Under the pieces are notes generated by a model, which worked only from the letters and a program-made list of their open reading frames with translations, did no database searches and was not told the DNA's origin. A DNA stretch of 64,000 nucleotides from Isochrysis galbana (taxonomy: Eukaryota; Haptophyta; Isochrysidales; Isochrysidaceae): assembly GCA_018136815.1 (NCBI GenBank), contig CM030936.1, forward strand, positions 2,445,079 through 2,509,078, given 5' to 3'. Below, in pieces: positions 12,001 to 24,039 of the stretch. The first letter of the stretch is position 1; each line of letters begins with the position of its first letter. A program made the position numbers and the translations under genes.

Positions 12001-12958
12001 CGACGTCGCCGATTACGTCGTGGCGTGCGAGAAGTCGGCCACCCTCATCGACGTAGCGGAAAAGGTAGCCCACATCAATTCGGTCGGCGATCGCATCTCC
12101 TTCTTGCAGAAAGATTGCCGGAACCTGAAGGCGCATGAAGACATGCCGCACAAGGCAGACGTGCTTGTCCTCGAGTGCCTCGACACTGCACTTCTTGCCG
12201 AGGGCATCCTCCACTACCTGCAGCACCTCCGCGGCAAGTTTACCGCTGAACACGCCGCCATTATCCCGGCGGCTGGCGTGGTTAAGGGGATGCTTGTCGA
12301 GATGCGCTCGGGCGAGATCCACGGGATTGACATGACAATGTCGGACGCCTACCGATGGTCGAAGGAGGCGAAGCCTGTCCATTTACGGGAGGGTGAGTAC
12401 ACACAGTTGACCGAGGTCTTCGACATATTCGTCTTTGATTTTGCGTCGGCAGCAGTGGAGCAGCAAGTAGAGAACCTCGAAGTCATCATCTCGCGCGACG
12501 GCATCGTCTCGGCGCTCGTCTTTTGGTACGACCTCATCCTTGACGAGGACATCGTCGTCTCCACCTCGCCATTTGTGCCGCCCGAACAGGCCTTGAGCTT
12601 CGGTCAAGGCCTTGTGTACCTTCAGCCAGCTGAGACGCGTGTCAAGCGCGGCGCCACCCTCCCATTGTTGGCGGCGCATAACTCCCTTGAGATGATGTTC
12701 ACGATAGAGGAGGACAAACTTACGCGGAAGGGCTCTGATTGTGAGCTGCTACCGCATACACGCTTCGATCCGCGGTGGGAGGGCGCGCGGGTGAATCTTG
12801 ACGACCAGTGGAAGAAGATTATCCAGGGTCTTGCGTCAAATCCTAAGGACTCTGCACATTTGCAAGAGGGGGTGATGCGATTCGCCGCGCAGTCAGCGGC
12901 CTTTGGCATCGACACCGCTGTGGCTGAGCGATGTGCTCTAACATTTCTCACAGATTGA
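9048..12958 (+). CDS. protein arginine methyltransferase, PRMT9/PRMT7-like, with TPRs
   Basis: This enzyme is predicted to transfer methyl groups from S-adenosylmethionine to protein arginines. Four exons (9048-9361, 9499-10207, 10336-11148, 11357-12958) join in frame to 1145 aa through GT-AG introns (donors GTACGC, GTGTGC, GTGCGT). N-terminal TPRs at about 60-160 precede methyltransferase module 1, whose SAM motif is LLLGGTMGLLP at about 304-314. A second TPR block (about 362-470) is then inserted. The rest of module 1 follows, where the double-E loop is degenerate (LTNFDWSLLADG at about 575). Module 2 has the SAM motif HVGAGVG at about 810-816 and LECLDTALLAEG with both glutamates at about 885 and 894. 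TPRs plus two modules is the PRMT9 arrangement; PRMT7 also has two modules. Module 2 is probably the catalytic one (inference). Confidence 0.85.
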
Positions 12959-13016
12959 AGGTAGGTCACGAAGCATAACATTTCTCACAGACTGAAGGTA
13001 GGTAGGTCACAAAGCA
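12930..13016 (+). repeat. tandem duplication across the PRMT stop codon
   Basis: A unit of about 38 bp starting CTAACATTTCTCACAG and running through TGAAGGTAGGTCAC is repeated twice, at about 12939-12978 and 12979-13016. The first copy contains the stop of the methyltransferase gene; the second lies in its 3' flank. Confidence 0.7.
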
Positions 13017-13489
13017 TTTCCATGGCGTCGTGGCGAGTGTAAACGCGGCAAGTCCAAACGGTAGCGGCCGCGTCCTCCACTCAACACGCAACGACCTTCT
13101 GCAACACAATTCCTACTGCTGCCGTTGAGAGGGCAGTCCCCTCGCGATCCTCTCTCCTAGGACCATCCGATGTTTCGATGTTCTCCAAATACTATTATGT
13201 GCTGTCTCCCTCTTCCCGTCCGGATATTTATTTGAATGTAATGGTGATGTAGACAAAGTTGTGCATTTGGGGGGGGGGGGGGGGCTTATTGCGTTTCGTG
13301 CCTTCGTGCTGTATTAACTGCCTTGCCACCGTTGATAATAAAACAAATGAGCATGAGTGCCGCAATAGCAACTAAGTTTGTACGTAAGTTCACATGGGAC
13401 ATGGGGGCGGCGCTTCGTGCCCTCCCTCCGGGCTCCAACTCCCCTCTGTGCGACCCGTCGGTCAACCTCAGACTCTGCCTTCTAGCGTG
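13017..13489. other. intergenic, no gene seen
   Basis: This is the 3' flank of the methyltransferase gene, with a G homopolymer near 13270. I see no coding or RNA feature. Confidence 0.5.
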
Positions 13490-16330
13490 AGCTGAGCATT
13501 CACAACCCTGGCGAAGTCCCCCAATGGGCGCGGGTCAAGAGGCGCACTCCCAAGCCCACATAAGCCGTCACTCGTACTGCCCCCCCCCCGCCCCCACCTA
13601 ATATAATATATGTACTCCGCACCCAGGTAGTGGCACCAAACGTTGGACCTCCCGGCGTGGTTTCACAAATACATATGAAAAAACAAGTCGGAGTCGACTT
13701 GGTACTTTGGACTAACAACCACAAAACCGGAAGGGAGCTCCAGTGGACAATGTATAACATAAAGCACCCAGAGAACCCGGTAGAAGGGGGCTCACCGAAC
13801 GATCCCAATCCCAACCTAGGGATCGGACTGCTCGCTCGACAGGGGGAACCACATTAAAGCCCTACGAGCCAAATGCCAATTGGCCAACTAACTTTCTTTT
13901 TGTAGTTGGTTCGCATGGGGGAGGGCACGCTGCCTCCCCCCTCTCTCCCTCTCCCTCCTCCCGCCTCCTGGCGCCCACACCTTGATTGATGCGAAGGTGC
14001 GAGGCGCGCGCGGCGGTGCGGCGGGCGAGGGGCGCGGCGGTGAGGCGCGCGGCGGTAAAGCGGGCGAGAGTGAGGCAGATGAAGCAGGCGGTGCCACAAG
14101 ACACGATCCCTGCACGGGGGTTTGCGAGGGCGAGGGGGGAGATATTTGTAAGGATGCATGTGTGTATGTGTCTTGTGCCATCACTTCAAGGCGTGCGGGC
14201 ACAACCTACTTTTATAAGTGGGGGTCAATGGGGGCCTCGCGCCCCCCTCTCTCTCCATCGCGGACACCCCCCGGGGTGGGCCCGTACATTCAACCTCAGC
14301 CCCTGCCCTCCGGCAGGGGCTGGGCAATCATCATTCTGGCCCAGACCCCTAGTGGGCGCGGGCCGCGAGCCGCACTCCCAGGCCCGCATGGGCCAGCTCT
14401 CGTACTGACTCCCCCCCCCATCCCTGGTCGCCAGGCAGACAGGGGACTCAGGGCGGCACCCAAGGCCAGCGAGACGAGCGAGGGAGAGAGAGGCAGGGGG
14501 GGCCAGGGAGGGGCTGAGCCCCAGCCTCCACTGCCCCCTGAGCTGCCACTGCTGGCCCTCTGGGCGCCCCCCTGACCCCCTGAAGGACCTCTGAGAGCAG
14601 GCCGTGGCGCGCCGCATGGCGACGCGCCGTAGGGACCGGGGCGGAAGAGAATGGAACGAGGGAGAGGGGGGGATTCGCATCCCCCCCGATGGAGTGCGGT
14701 TAGAAACAGGCCCCGTTTGCGTTAGCAAACGGGTAGGGGGCGGCCGGCGACAGGCGGGAGAGAGAAGGGAGTGGCTCAAGATCGAGGAGAGTATCCTGAA
14801 GGTGGCACAGGCTACTCGACTCGCAGTCATTTATTTCTCGAGAACTGCTCACGGCGCGAGCTGGTAAGGGCCGATCCTCTTTGTTGACGAGAGGTTCCTC
14901 CCCCCCCCCGGTACTTTTTCCCGGAGAGTCGCCCGACGTAGGTCGGTCCGCCTCGATGGGTTTTCCCTCATTTTAACTTGTGGGGGGTTAGAATGGGAGC
15001 CGGGGGTCTGCGAGGGGGGAGATATGGAGGGGTGCATACGTGGATGTATCTGTGGCAGCAACACGCGCCGAGGCGTACGGGCAGGTGCGTTGAGGGTTGT
15101 CGTGTTGGTACCAGGCTAGTTAGTGAGAGTAGTGGTACTAATGCTCAGTTAGATTATTATCAAGGCGTGCGGGCAGGTGCGTTGAGGGGTGTCGTGATAG
15201 TACCGGGCTAGTGGGAGTAGTGGTACTAACGCTCAGTTGTTTTATTATATCGCCTCTCGCCTCGCTGTCGCTGGCCATTGGAGCCGCCCTGCGGCCTCTA
15301 TCTGCCTGGCGACCAGGGGCCACGGGAGGGGGGGGAGTCAGCTCGAGGGCAGGCCCAACGCGAGCGTGGGAGTGCGGCTCACGACCCGCGCCCACTAGAG
15401 GTCTGGGTCAGATTGTTGAATGCCCAGCCCTTGCCAGAAGGCAAGGGCTAAGGTTGATTGTACGGGCCCACCCCGGGGCAGCCGGGGCAGGTGTCCGCGA
15501 TGGAGAGAGGGGGGCGCGAGGCCCCCATTGACCCACCCCCACTTATAAAAGTAGGTTGGTCAACTAAGTTTATACTTGGTTGACCCATGGGGGGGCACGA
15601 GCCCCCCCATCTCTCCACTCCTCCCCTGCCATGGGGGAGGAACCACCCATCCTCCTGGCATGCCTGATGGCTTGCCAAGAGGCCACTGCCCTACTGACCC
15701 ACTTCCTTCCCCACAGGCTCGCCCCATTCGCCCATCCTGCCCCTCGTGACCAGCCCAATGCTCCAACCCCCCCTCCCCCCCCTGGTCGACAGGCTGACAG
15801 GTGCAGATTGGGGGCCCCAGAGGCTCGGGAGCGCCAGCGAGGGAGAGGCAGGGGAGGCCAGGGCCCAGCCCCAGCCTCCTCTGCCCCCTGAGCTGGCCTC
15901 CAGGAGCCTCCAGGGGCCGCCAGAGGGCAGCTGGAGGCCTGCCGCAGGCGCGCCATCGCGCGTGCCGCAGGAGAGGGGAGAGAGAGCGCGGAGAAGGGGG
16001 TGGGCGCGAGCGAGAGCTCCGCCCACCGGAAAATCGGTAAGTCTCGCGCCTGTTTACAGGTAAGACGAGACAGAGTCGGCCGCCCACTCGGAGACACAAG
16101 AGGAAGGGGGGGAAAGATCACCGGGGGGGGGGGGCGCGGGCCACCGGACCATATCTAAGCCCTCCACCCCAATCCCCCTAGTAGTGTACGGGGGGAGCCG
16201 TCTGATGGCGGGGGGAGAAGGGCCGGGGAATGGGGGTGTAGAGAGTATGCTACGTGCTACTTGTAGTGGGTAGTGGTTCCATTCGCCGCGAGTGCGGTAA
16301 GAATATTAAAAGGTTTTATAAAAGTAGGTT
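13490..16330. mobile_element. nest of non-autonomous retroelements
   Basis: At least four related GC-rich elements are packed here. One (+) opens at 13884 with the stem CCAACTA/TAGTTGG. One (+) opens at about 14203 with CCTACTT-TTAT-AAGTGG. A reversed copy of the latter runs from 15556 down to about 15250. One (+) opens at 15561 with CAACTAAG-TTTATA-CTTGGTTG and ends near 16317 in the tail GTAAGAATATTAAAAGG. A diverged piece lies at about 13500-13600. Each hairpin is followed by a (C)CATGG-like or AATGG sequence and a G-run/C-run inverted repeat. None has a persuasive reading frame. Tail and hairpin match the LINE at 26-32 kb, so they are probably mobilised by it. Confidence 0.75.
15075..15245 (+). 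repeat. imperfect tandem duplication of about 90 bp
   Basis: Two copies share GGCAGGTGCGTTGAGGG and AGTAGTGGTACTAA(T/C)GCTCAG, at about 15078-15152 and 15167-15240. A related single copy lies near 61340-61400 on the same strand. Confidence 0.65.
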
Positions 16331-16852
16331 GGTTATTTCCTAGTCAGCTCCTTCCAACCTAAGCACGCACAATTGTAGCGCCAATCCTCCTCAGGCCCGC
16401 TGCTTGGAGGAACGTGGGGGTAGCGGACCTCGCAGCACCGAGCCCACACGCACACACCCACACCCACCGGCCCACACGGTTTGAGTCGGGGGGTCTCTTC
16501 AGTACGGAAAGGCACGGCCTCTAGCATCGATGATCAGACTCCGCCACAAAGCCACAAAACATGAGTTACGACGTCCCGGGCACCTAGCATAAAGGTCAAC
16601 GTAGCACCGCTTTTGGGAATGGTCCTCTCGAACCTGATTGCACTTTCCGTGACGCTCGCTACATCAGAGGACTCAAAGATGAGCAACCGAATCGTGGAAG
16701 GCGCCCAACGTGTAAGCACTGCAACGGCCATGGAACAACGCGGCAGAAGGATCGGCGCCGTGCAATGTTGTAGGTTAAGTGTCCATGCGCGCGGCTGCCG
16801 TGAGGACATCGCGAGAGAACAACTTCAACATGGGATTTGTCGGATTAAACGC
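16331..16852. other. intergenic, no gene seen
   Basis: This lies between a retroelement tail and the stop of the sugar transporter. A minus-strand frame at 16534-16809 is open but has no recognisable features. Confidence 0.4.
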
Positions 16853-18798
16853 TTATGAGCTCTCAGGGTCTCCCTTGTCATTATAATTGCAGACGGAGAC
16901 CATGACGATGACGGCACCAGCCATTATAGGAAGAGTAAAAGGGCCATCAAGGAATGCGGCATTAAGGATCGTGGTGAAGACGATGGCGCCCGTTGTGGCG
17001 ATCGTCTTCATAATGGAGTCGGCATACTTTATGCTCAGCGCCACCAACACCCCTCCCACACCGCCAACAAAGGCACAGACGCCGGCCATCGCAGTCCACC
17101 TGAAAGCGGGATGAGGCAAGGCAAGATGAGTTCCATCGCATGCGCGTCTATGAGCGACACCGCCCTAGGACATGTTGCTCTGCGTCCTTGCATCCGGAAT
17201 CTTGTTACCACACTCAACTTCCTGCCTTGCAAACGCATAGCCTCACCGCACATACCCCCTTACCCCGCGCCTCACCCTTGGAAAGGCCTGCGCGGATTGT
17301 CGTAAAGCATTATAGGAGTGTAGATGATAATCGACCAGAAGGCCAGCTGAAAGTTGCGATCCCACACAGAATAGGTCTCCGTCTTGGACTTCAGCACCTG
17401 CATGTGGGATAGGATACGGCTAGAAACACCATGAGAGCAAGGGCGTGCCCATTAGAGAACGAATCGACTAGGGCACAGGCCGGTCTCGCCTTGCTCACGG
17501 GACTAACGAGGGTAGACGGACTAAGGGGGGGCTCCCTGAATTTGGGGGTCACATCCAAGAAGCTGCACGCATCGAGCGGGGGAAAAGGCACCGCGCGCCT
17601 TCTCGAAGTAGATTGAGACGAAGCCTGAGAGCGCTACGTCACCAAAGGAAGCTGCGAGACCAAAGAGGTACTCCACGTAAGCCAAGCGCATCTTGGCGTC
17701 GCCGTCCTTCCCAACTGCCTGCAGGACGTGAGGAGATCATGAGACTCTGGCCTTGCTTCAGGAGAGACGATCTCATGGCCGAGTCTCCCAAGTGCAGCGA
17801 GGGCGAGCAGGCTTTCATCAACAAGAGGGACTGGCCCGCGAGAGATACTCGCTCGCACGGGCAAACGGGCTGCGCGACCGGTGCCGTCGCCGTACGAGTG
17901 CCTCCCAGGACTCACAGGCGGTCTCATCGTTTGAGGCAGATGGACGTCTACGATCTCACCTTTGGCATGGCTTCGTGCGAAATGAGTACCACTCCTAGGG
18001 TTAGGGTGAGCAGAGCACGCCACTTGCGCAGGTGGAGTCGCCGGTTGAGGATCACAACCGAAAATATGGCGGTGGTGAACACCTTCATCTGGAAGGAATA
18101 CGGAGGGGGCGAGGTTTGGATAGCTGCAGACTGATGACGCACCCGCTGCGTACACCGCACCTGTGCGATGATGGCAAACGTGGCTGCGTCGATATATTTG
18201 AGCGAAAGAAACCCTAGGATATTCATCGCGAGATAGATCGCCGCGGGCACGAGCATGGTCAAGCTGTGCCTTACGAGGTATACGTACTTGGACCAGGCAG
18301 AGCCCGCCGGCACGTCAGACGGCGTGTCAGAGTACACAATCTATGGCATAGCAAAGGCACGCGTCAGCACCGAAGCGCAGGAGGTTGATCGGTTGCTGCG
18401 TACACCCGCGCACGCGTCCGACGCAGGCGGCGCCCTCACGCGCGGCTGGCTACCCTCCGGCTTCCTTTTTCTCCATACGCATAAATATTTCATTTTGGCG
18501 TACGTATGCCTCGTACCTGGAGTGCCGAGAGGAGCATTTTGGCGAGCTCCATTACGAGTAAGACGGAGGATGTGGAGTACGTCTCTCGGAGCGAGCCGCG
18601 CGAATATCGCCGCACGAGCGCGTACGCCGTGTTCTGGATGACGACCGCCCCAAGGATGAGCGCTTTGATGCCAAACCAGTCGAAGGAGAGGCAGCAGAGC
18701 GAGCCTCGCTGGGTGGGGAGCTCGGGCTCGTCGGATGGGACGAGCTGGTGCGCCTCCTCACGCTCATCCTCAGGCGCCACCTTGGCGTAGCTGGCCAT
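16853..18798 (-). CDS. nucleotide-sugar transporter, SLC35A type
   Basis: This is a Golgi/ER membrane antiporter that imports nucleotide sugars (UDP-galactose, UDP-GlcNAc or CMP-sugar class). Six exons, 18798-18517, 18340-18161, 18088-17960, 17718-17599, 17397-17276 and 17099-16853, keep frame and give 359 aa. Family landmarks are present in order: KALILGAVVIQNTAYAL in the first helix, KYIDAATFAIIAQ, MKVFTTAIFSVVILNRRL, SGFVSIYFEKVLKSKT, and a final block with VALSIKYADSIMKTIATTGA. Intron 4 uses a GC donor (GAGAAG then GCGCGC); the join FEK-VLK agrees with the family. The order of substrates cannot be told from sequence. Single-base exon junctions were inferred from frame and homology. Confidence 0.88.
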
Positions 18799-19619
18799 CG
18801 CGCGGCAGCGCGGGAGAGGAGGGAGGGAAGCGGGCGGAGCGGGGGAGAAGGGGGGGGGGGGAGGGGGGAGAGCGCGCGGAGAGGCGCCGAGGGCGAGAGG
18901 GTGGAGAGGGGTGAGAAGGGGAGGGGGCGGGGGAAGGGGGAGGGGGGCACTCCCTCCCAGGCGAGGAAGGAGAGCCGAGGCTAGGATCGACTGACAGTTG
19001 TACGCTCTGCTTTACTCTAAAGCTTTAGGTTCCCCCTGGGATTTCTCTTTTTATACTGGGCTCCTGCTGCGGCGCCGCGCGTCCCCTCCCGCGCCGCCGG
19101 AGCGTGCGCAGGGCGACCACCACTTTTAAAAACTAAAAACTAGAAACTGCGGCCTCGGCTACAATACTTGACTCGTATTGGCTTGAGGCCGCTCGCGTCT
19201 ACAACAAAACGACCTCCCCCCGCCCCTCCTTTCGGGCGCGGCTGTGACCCCAGACGGCGCGGAGGGAGCGCCCCCCCGCCCCGACTGCCGCCGGCGAGGG
19301 GTGCGCGCGCGGGGAGAGTGGGGAGCCAGGCGACGTGGAGGTGTGTGTGTTGGGGGGGGGGGGGGGGGAGAGAGAGAGAGAGAGAGAGTCCTCGCGAGAC
19401 GGCCAGACATGAGGCTGGAAGGAGGGGAGGATCGAGGGCGGGTGTCGAGGCCACGGTCTGTCCTGCCACCCTTCTCCATTACTTGGCAGGGTGGGCTGGC
19501 GCAGACAGACCACACAGACTGGAAGGGTGTATGTGGAGCCGTCTGCACGAGGGCGCGCGTCGGCCACACGCGTGTGAGACACCCGTCTTACACGCCACTC
19601 CTCTGCTCGCCAGGCCACC
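18799..19619. promoter_or_regulatory. divergent intergenic region between transporter and proteasome genes
   Basis: About 820 bp separate two divergent starts, so both promoters must lie here. It contains a purine-rich tract at 18810-18960 and a (GA)n run at 19365-19388 after a G homopolymer. I recognise no TATA box. Confidence 0.4.
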
Positions 19620-20448
19620 ATGGACTTCCTCCTGGGCTTCACAGGCAAGGACTATGCCATCGTGGTTGCAGACGCCAATGCAGCCCGCTCGATTATGGTC
19701 TACTCGCAGTCGTTGGACAAAGTGCGTGAGCTCGACTCGCACAAGCTTCTTGCAGTCGGGGGTGATGCGGCCGACTGCATTCAGGAGCCTGAGTACATCC
19801 AGAAGAACATGACGCTCTATGCTATGCGCAATGGGGTGCAGTTGACGACGCACGCAGCTGCCAACTACATCCGCGGCGAGAAGGCATACAACTTGCGTCG
19901 AGCCATGTCGCAGGCATGTGTTGCACCAGGCCTGTGCCCAATAAGCTCGCGTTCCAATCGACACCATGCGCGCTGTCTCACGTCGGAGCGGTGCGCCTTC
20001 ATTGCCATGCGCCCTGGCTCATCTGCGGACGCGCGCACTGTGTGTCAGGTGGACATGCTGCTAGTTGGATATGATGAAGGTGTTGGGCCGTCCTTGTATT
20101 TCCTTGACTATCTGGCGTCGATGCAGAAGCTCGACTATGCTTCGCATGGATATGGCGGCTTCTTCTGCAACAGGTGCTTTCCGTCACGCAGCTTTTCCCG
20201 CAGTCATGCCTTGTCGCACAACGGCTCCCTCTGTGCACTCGCGACTAAGTGGCGCTGTCGTGTCGCCGCCGCATTGCAGTCTGTTGGACACACATTGGCG
20301 ACCGGACCTCACTGAGGAGGAGGGCCTTGAGCTGTTGGAGCGCTGTTTCGCTGAGATCCAGAAGCGCTTCATGATCTCCATGCCAAACTTTACCATCAAA
20401 ATTGTTGACAAGAACGGTGTGCGTGTAGTTGAGAGGAAGAAGAAGTGA
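19620..20448 (+). CDS. PSMB2: 20S proteasome subunit beta type-2 (beta4)
   Basis: This is a structural, non-catalytic beta subunit of the proteasome core. Three exons, 19620-19913, 20049-20173 and 20280-20448, give 195 aa, close to the usual length of about 200. The N-terminus MDFLLGFTGKDYAIVVAD lacks a propeptide and catalytic Thr, as expected for beta4. EYIQKNMTLYAMRNG, the LLVGYDE strand, HGYGGFF and the C-terminal KRFMISMPNFTIKIVDKNG all match PSMB2 orthologues. Intron 1 is GC-AG (ATGTCGCAG then GCATGTG); intron 2 is GT-AG in phase 2. The ATG at 19620 follows CCACC. The protein ends in a basic ERKKK tail. Confidence 0.94.
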
Positions 20449-22529
20449 TATCGGACTCAATGATCCTACGGCGACACCATTGAGAATTTATGCTGCGCAC
20501 GTGGCGAAGCGCGCCGTCACCCTCCATGTGACCACGATGCCGCTGTGTTGTAATTGCGCGCTTGGGCGGGTTTCCAGTGCTGGGCGGATCTATACGGAGT
20601 GGAGCTCGTCGCACAAAGCGCAGCGACCTCCGAGTATGCTCCTCTTTGCCAAAGAGTCCCTTGACCCTGGCTTCTCGTTGCTGATTACCGGCAGCCTTCT
20701 TGTCGGTAGCGGCCTCGTGCACAGGTTTAGCAGCGCTGGAGGCATTTCAGCGCACGTCATGTGGCAGTCCACAAGCTCGCCTCGAGCATTGGAGTTGAAT
20801 GAAGCGTTGGAGTAGCAGGCCAAATGCAAAGGATCACACGGATCACGTATCACCACACTCTTATGTTTCAGAGTACACGGTGTACTGGACAGTGCCAACT
20901 CGCCACTCGACAAGCTATGTGCACATCATAGTGTGCGCAGCACAGCGTGACGTGTCGCCTCTCTTTCTTTACCCCCCCCCCCCCCCAATACGAATTTTGA
21001 TAATTGGATCGTGATGGGCACGTGAGCGTGGCCTGCGGTGCTCTATTGTTGGTGCTGCGTCAGCGGCGTGGCGCCCACGCGATGGCAAAGACTTGCGGAC
21101 TCCTGCTTCCCCCTTACCATGCCCGCCTGACCCATTCCGCACACGCTGCTGCCGCTTTTCACACTCACACGTTTCTCAAATCTCCGCGACGGCTTTTGCT
21201 CTACGTGCTGCTGCCGCCAGCATCACAGTGAGAAGTGGGGCGGGGGGGGGGAAGGCGAGCTACTCGCACTCGCGAGAACTTTATTTTCATGTTTACGTGA
21301 AAGATCAAAGATCAGAACTACTAGTAGGGATGGCGATGGCGACCGTCGCTGTTTGCTGTTTGATTGCCTGCCTGCCAGAGGACAGCGCGGCCGCTACTGC
21401 TATTTATGGAGATGTTCACAGGTGAGAAGTGAGAAAGTTGTCCCGGGAACCTGTGCGGGACCGCTGGTTGTAGCCCGATCGCTCACTCTTTAAAATCAAT
21501 GTTTTCGACTTCCTCGGGGCGTCCAAGGATTCCCCAGGTCCCCAGCCAGGCCCCGCCCCCGGCCAACGGCCAGCGGCGATAGAGGGAACCCTTGCGGCAC
21601 TCCGCTCGCCACGTTGAAGGGAAAGCTTCTGCCACCGTTAGCTTTTGTGTATCGGATCGGTTTGGCTTCTGCATCGAAGTGGCGTAGTGAGATCAGCCGA
21701 TCAGCCTTGCTCGCTCTGACAGCCCACTATTGTGACTAAGCCCACCGTAGACCGTAGGTCGCACCGCGCCTCTCGCCATAAACCCCTCCTCATCTCCGTC
21801 GCCAATTTGCCGTGTGGCAACGGCTCCCAATTGCCGTCAAATCCCGTCATGGTCATGGGCAGGGCTACTAAGGGCAGTGCGCACTGCCATTTTCCCCTCG
21901 GACGGACTGCCGACGAGACGATCAAATCTGGACGACACAGAATGGCGGGCACCAAGCCTCCCTGACCCCAGCTGAGTTTTGGGCCCTGTTTAGGCGGGTT
22001 GTCAAGGCAAACCCGGGCACCCCAACGCGGGGAGATAACAGAGGAGGCCCTCGGGGGAGGAGGCGAAAATTGGGGAAGATCGGCGAGGCTTTTGGCCGTT
22101 GGACAAAAGGCGGCAAAGGCAAAGGCAGACATTTTCAGTCCCCCCCCCCAAAAAAAAAAGACCACAAGACAACATGGTAGTCTTTAAGACTACGCGCTTG
22201 CGCTTGCGCAACCGTAAAGCATACGAGATAGAGATAGGGCCTGGGCCTCTATCCTCTGCGCCTGCCAAAGGGTAGCGCAGGAGGGTGGGCGGTTCCCTCC
22301 CCCGATTAGGATGGGAGGATGGGTCGGGAGAGGGGGGGTGGAGCGTGCCCTCTCCCATGCGAATCAATGATAGAGTTAATTGGAGATCGAGCGAAAGAAC
22401 GAGGGCGAGCACATACCAGCAAAGGAGACGAATCACGAATGGGACAAAAAAACAAAAAAATTCACCACGAGAGGATGCTGCTGCACATATGAGACCGCGC
22501 ATGTTCAATAAGATCAAGCCCGGAGTCGA
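20449..22529. other. long intergenic region with one retroelement remnant
   Basis: 20449-21430 holds no recognisable gene, although open frames exist on both strands near 20400-20900. 21480-22140 is unremarkable. On the minus strand a non-autonomous element starts near 22381: AATCAA/TTAATT stem, then GCATGGGAGAGGGCACG. It runs toward about 22150, next to a C-run/A-run junction. Confidence 0.45.
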
Positions 22530-24039
22530 TTAGCTCTGGTTGCGCGCACATTCCAGCACCCGCTTCTGCAGTCGATACGCAACGAGGTTCATTGGCAGTA
22601 GCTGCATGCTGTTGTTCGCATATCCGAACCCGATAAGCTTCTCGCGGTGCCATTGCATGACTGAGCCGCCCAAGCCCATCCACCCAATGTATCCGAGCCT
22701 CCTCTCACCCCAGATGCACCAGCCCGCGTTCGAGAACGTGAAAGATAGGCCCACCATCTTCTTCCTTACTGGGGATGCATGCGCTGCCTCTACACCCTCT
22801 TCTGAGAGCAACCTTATACCATCCGGAGAGATCCCTCCCGCCGCAATGGTTGCCGCCACCTTTGCCAATGCTCGTGCGGACGCATGGCCATTTGCACTCG
22901 GTATCTCACATTTCCGGGTCTCTGCAGAGTTGAAGAGCTCCCAGATTGAATTGATTTCGTTGCCGTCGAGTGTGAGTGCGCCTGATTGAAATGCTACGAC
23001 CATCGCTGCGACAACCATGATTGGAGCTGCGGCTATGGCCAAGATGGCAGCAAGAGCGATCCCGATGCGATGACGGGTCTCAAGGCCGACGACGCGCCCG
23101 CCTCCCAGCACCCGTGGTAGGAACACCTGTTTAGCAAACCACCAGCCAGATCGGTCATGCAGCGGCGCGACGCGCCCGTGCAGCTCTTCGGGCAGTCCGA
23201 TGCGGAGTTCAGATTCGAGGCTGAGTGGGCTGGAGACTTCCTCAAGAAGGAACTCCCCGATGGTCCTCCCGGCTGGGTCCGCACGCCGGACGACCTCGTT
23301 GAGAATCCATCCCCGTGTGAGCGCGTGGTACACCCTCCTCGCGCCCGGAGGGTGGCGGGCCCTCTGAGATGCAATGAAGTTGCCAACGTCGCCCGACCGG
23401 ATAGCTTCAGTGGTCAGGGCCTTCACGTCGATTGGCCCATCGAAAGCTGAGAGGCCTGCCTCGTGACGCATCACCATCGCGAGAGTAGTGGTTTCCTTAC
23501 CATTGCACCCGAACTCAGGCCAAATATCGGCGATGCGCAGATCATACGAGAGGTGACCGCGCTCGACGAGCATCGCGATGACGAGAGAAGTGAGCGCCTG
23601 TGAGACGGAGAGACAAAAAGGAGAGAAGGCGCAGTGTGGTATGAGCAGATGGTCCCGGCGGTCCTGCGCGCCCTGGGCCGCGGCGGGCCGGGCGGGCCAC
23701 TCAATGTTTCACGGAACGGCTCCCGCCTACCTTGGTCGAGGAGAAGATGTTCTGCAGCGACGAGGGCCCATACTCCTCCTCGTGCGGTTGGCGGCCCCAT
23801 CGGCTAGGTCGTGACGCGACTCTTGAGGCCCACAAGTCGACGACCTTGACCCCATGGACGTATGCGCAGACTTGCGCCCGATCCTCTTGCCCTCCTGGCT
23901 CAAACTCGCGCAGGAATTGCTCGCGAACCCGCTCGTACCCCGCCGCAACGTAGCCTCCCGTCTCGACCTTGGGAAGCGAAGACCGCTTTGCCGGCTCAGA
24001 CTCTGGCTGGACAGCCGCGGGTGGCGCCATGTCGAGCAT
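22530..24039 (-). CDS. beta-lactamase-like serine hydrolase with internal membrane segment
   Basis: This belongs to the class C beta-lactamase/EstB/LACTB-like family, which in eukaryotes acts as esterases or peptidases; substrate unknown. Exons 24039-23731 and 23597-22530 (GT-AG, donor GTAGGC) give 458 aa. The nucleophile motif SxxK is SSTK at about 100-103, exactly at the end of exon 1. The second motif YHALTRGW has Tyr at about 193. IPSANGHASARALAKV and the C-terminal GWMGLGGS region, in place of the KTG/HxG box, are typical of the family. A hydrophobic helix of about 26 residues (about 281-306, IGIALAAILAIAAAPIMVV) interrupts the usual fold between helical subdomain and C-terminal half. 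The start could also be the ATG at 24030. Confidence 0.85.

Noticed and set aside
15560-16121. Several overlapping frames in the GC-rich element
   Set aside because: The same sequence is open in many frames in all copies, with no conserved codon pattern; the element is non-coding.
20396-20913. Open frames on both strands after the proteasome gene
   Set aside because: No family features or supported splice sites; probably 3' flank.
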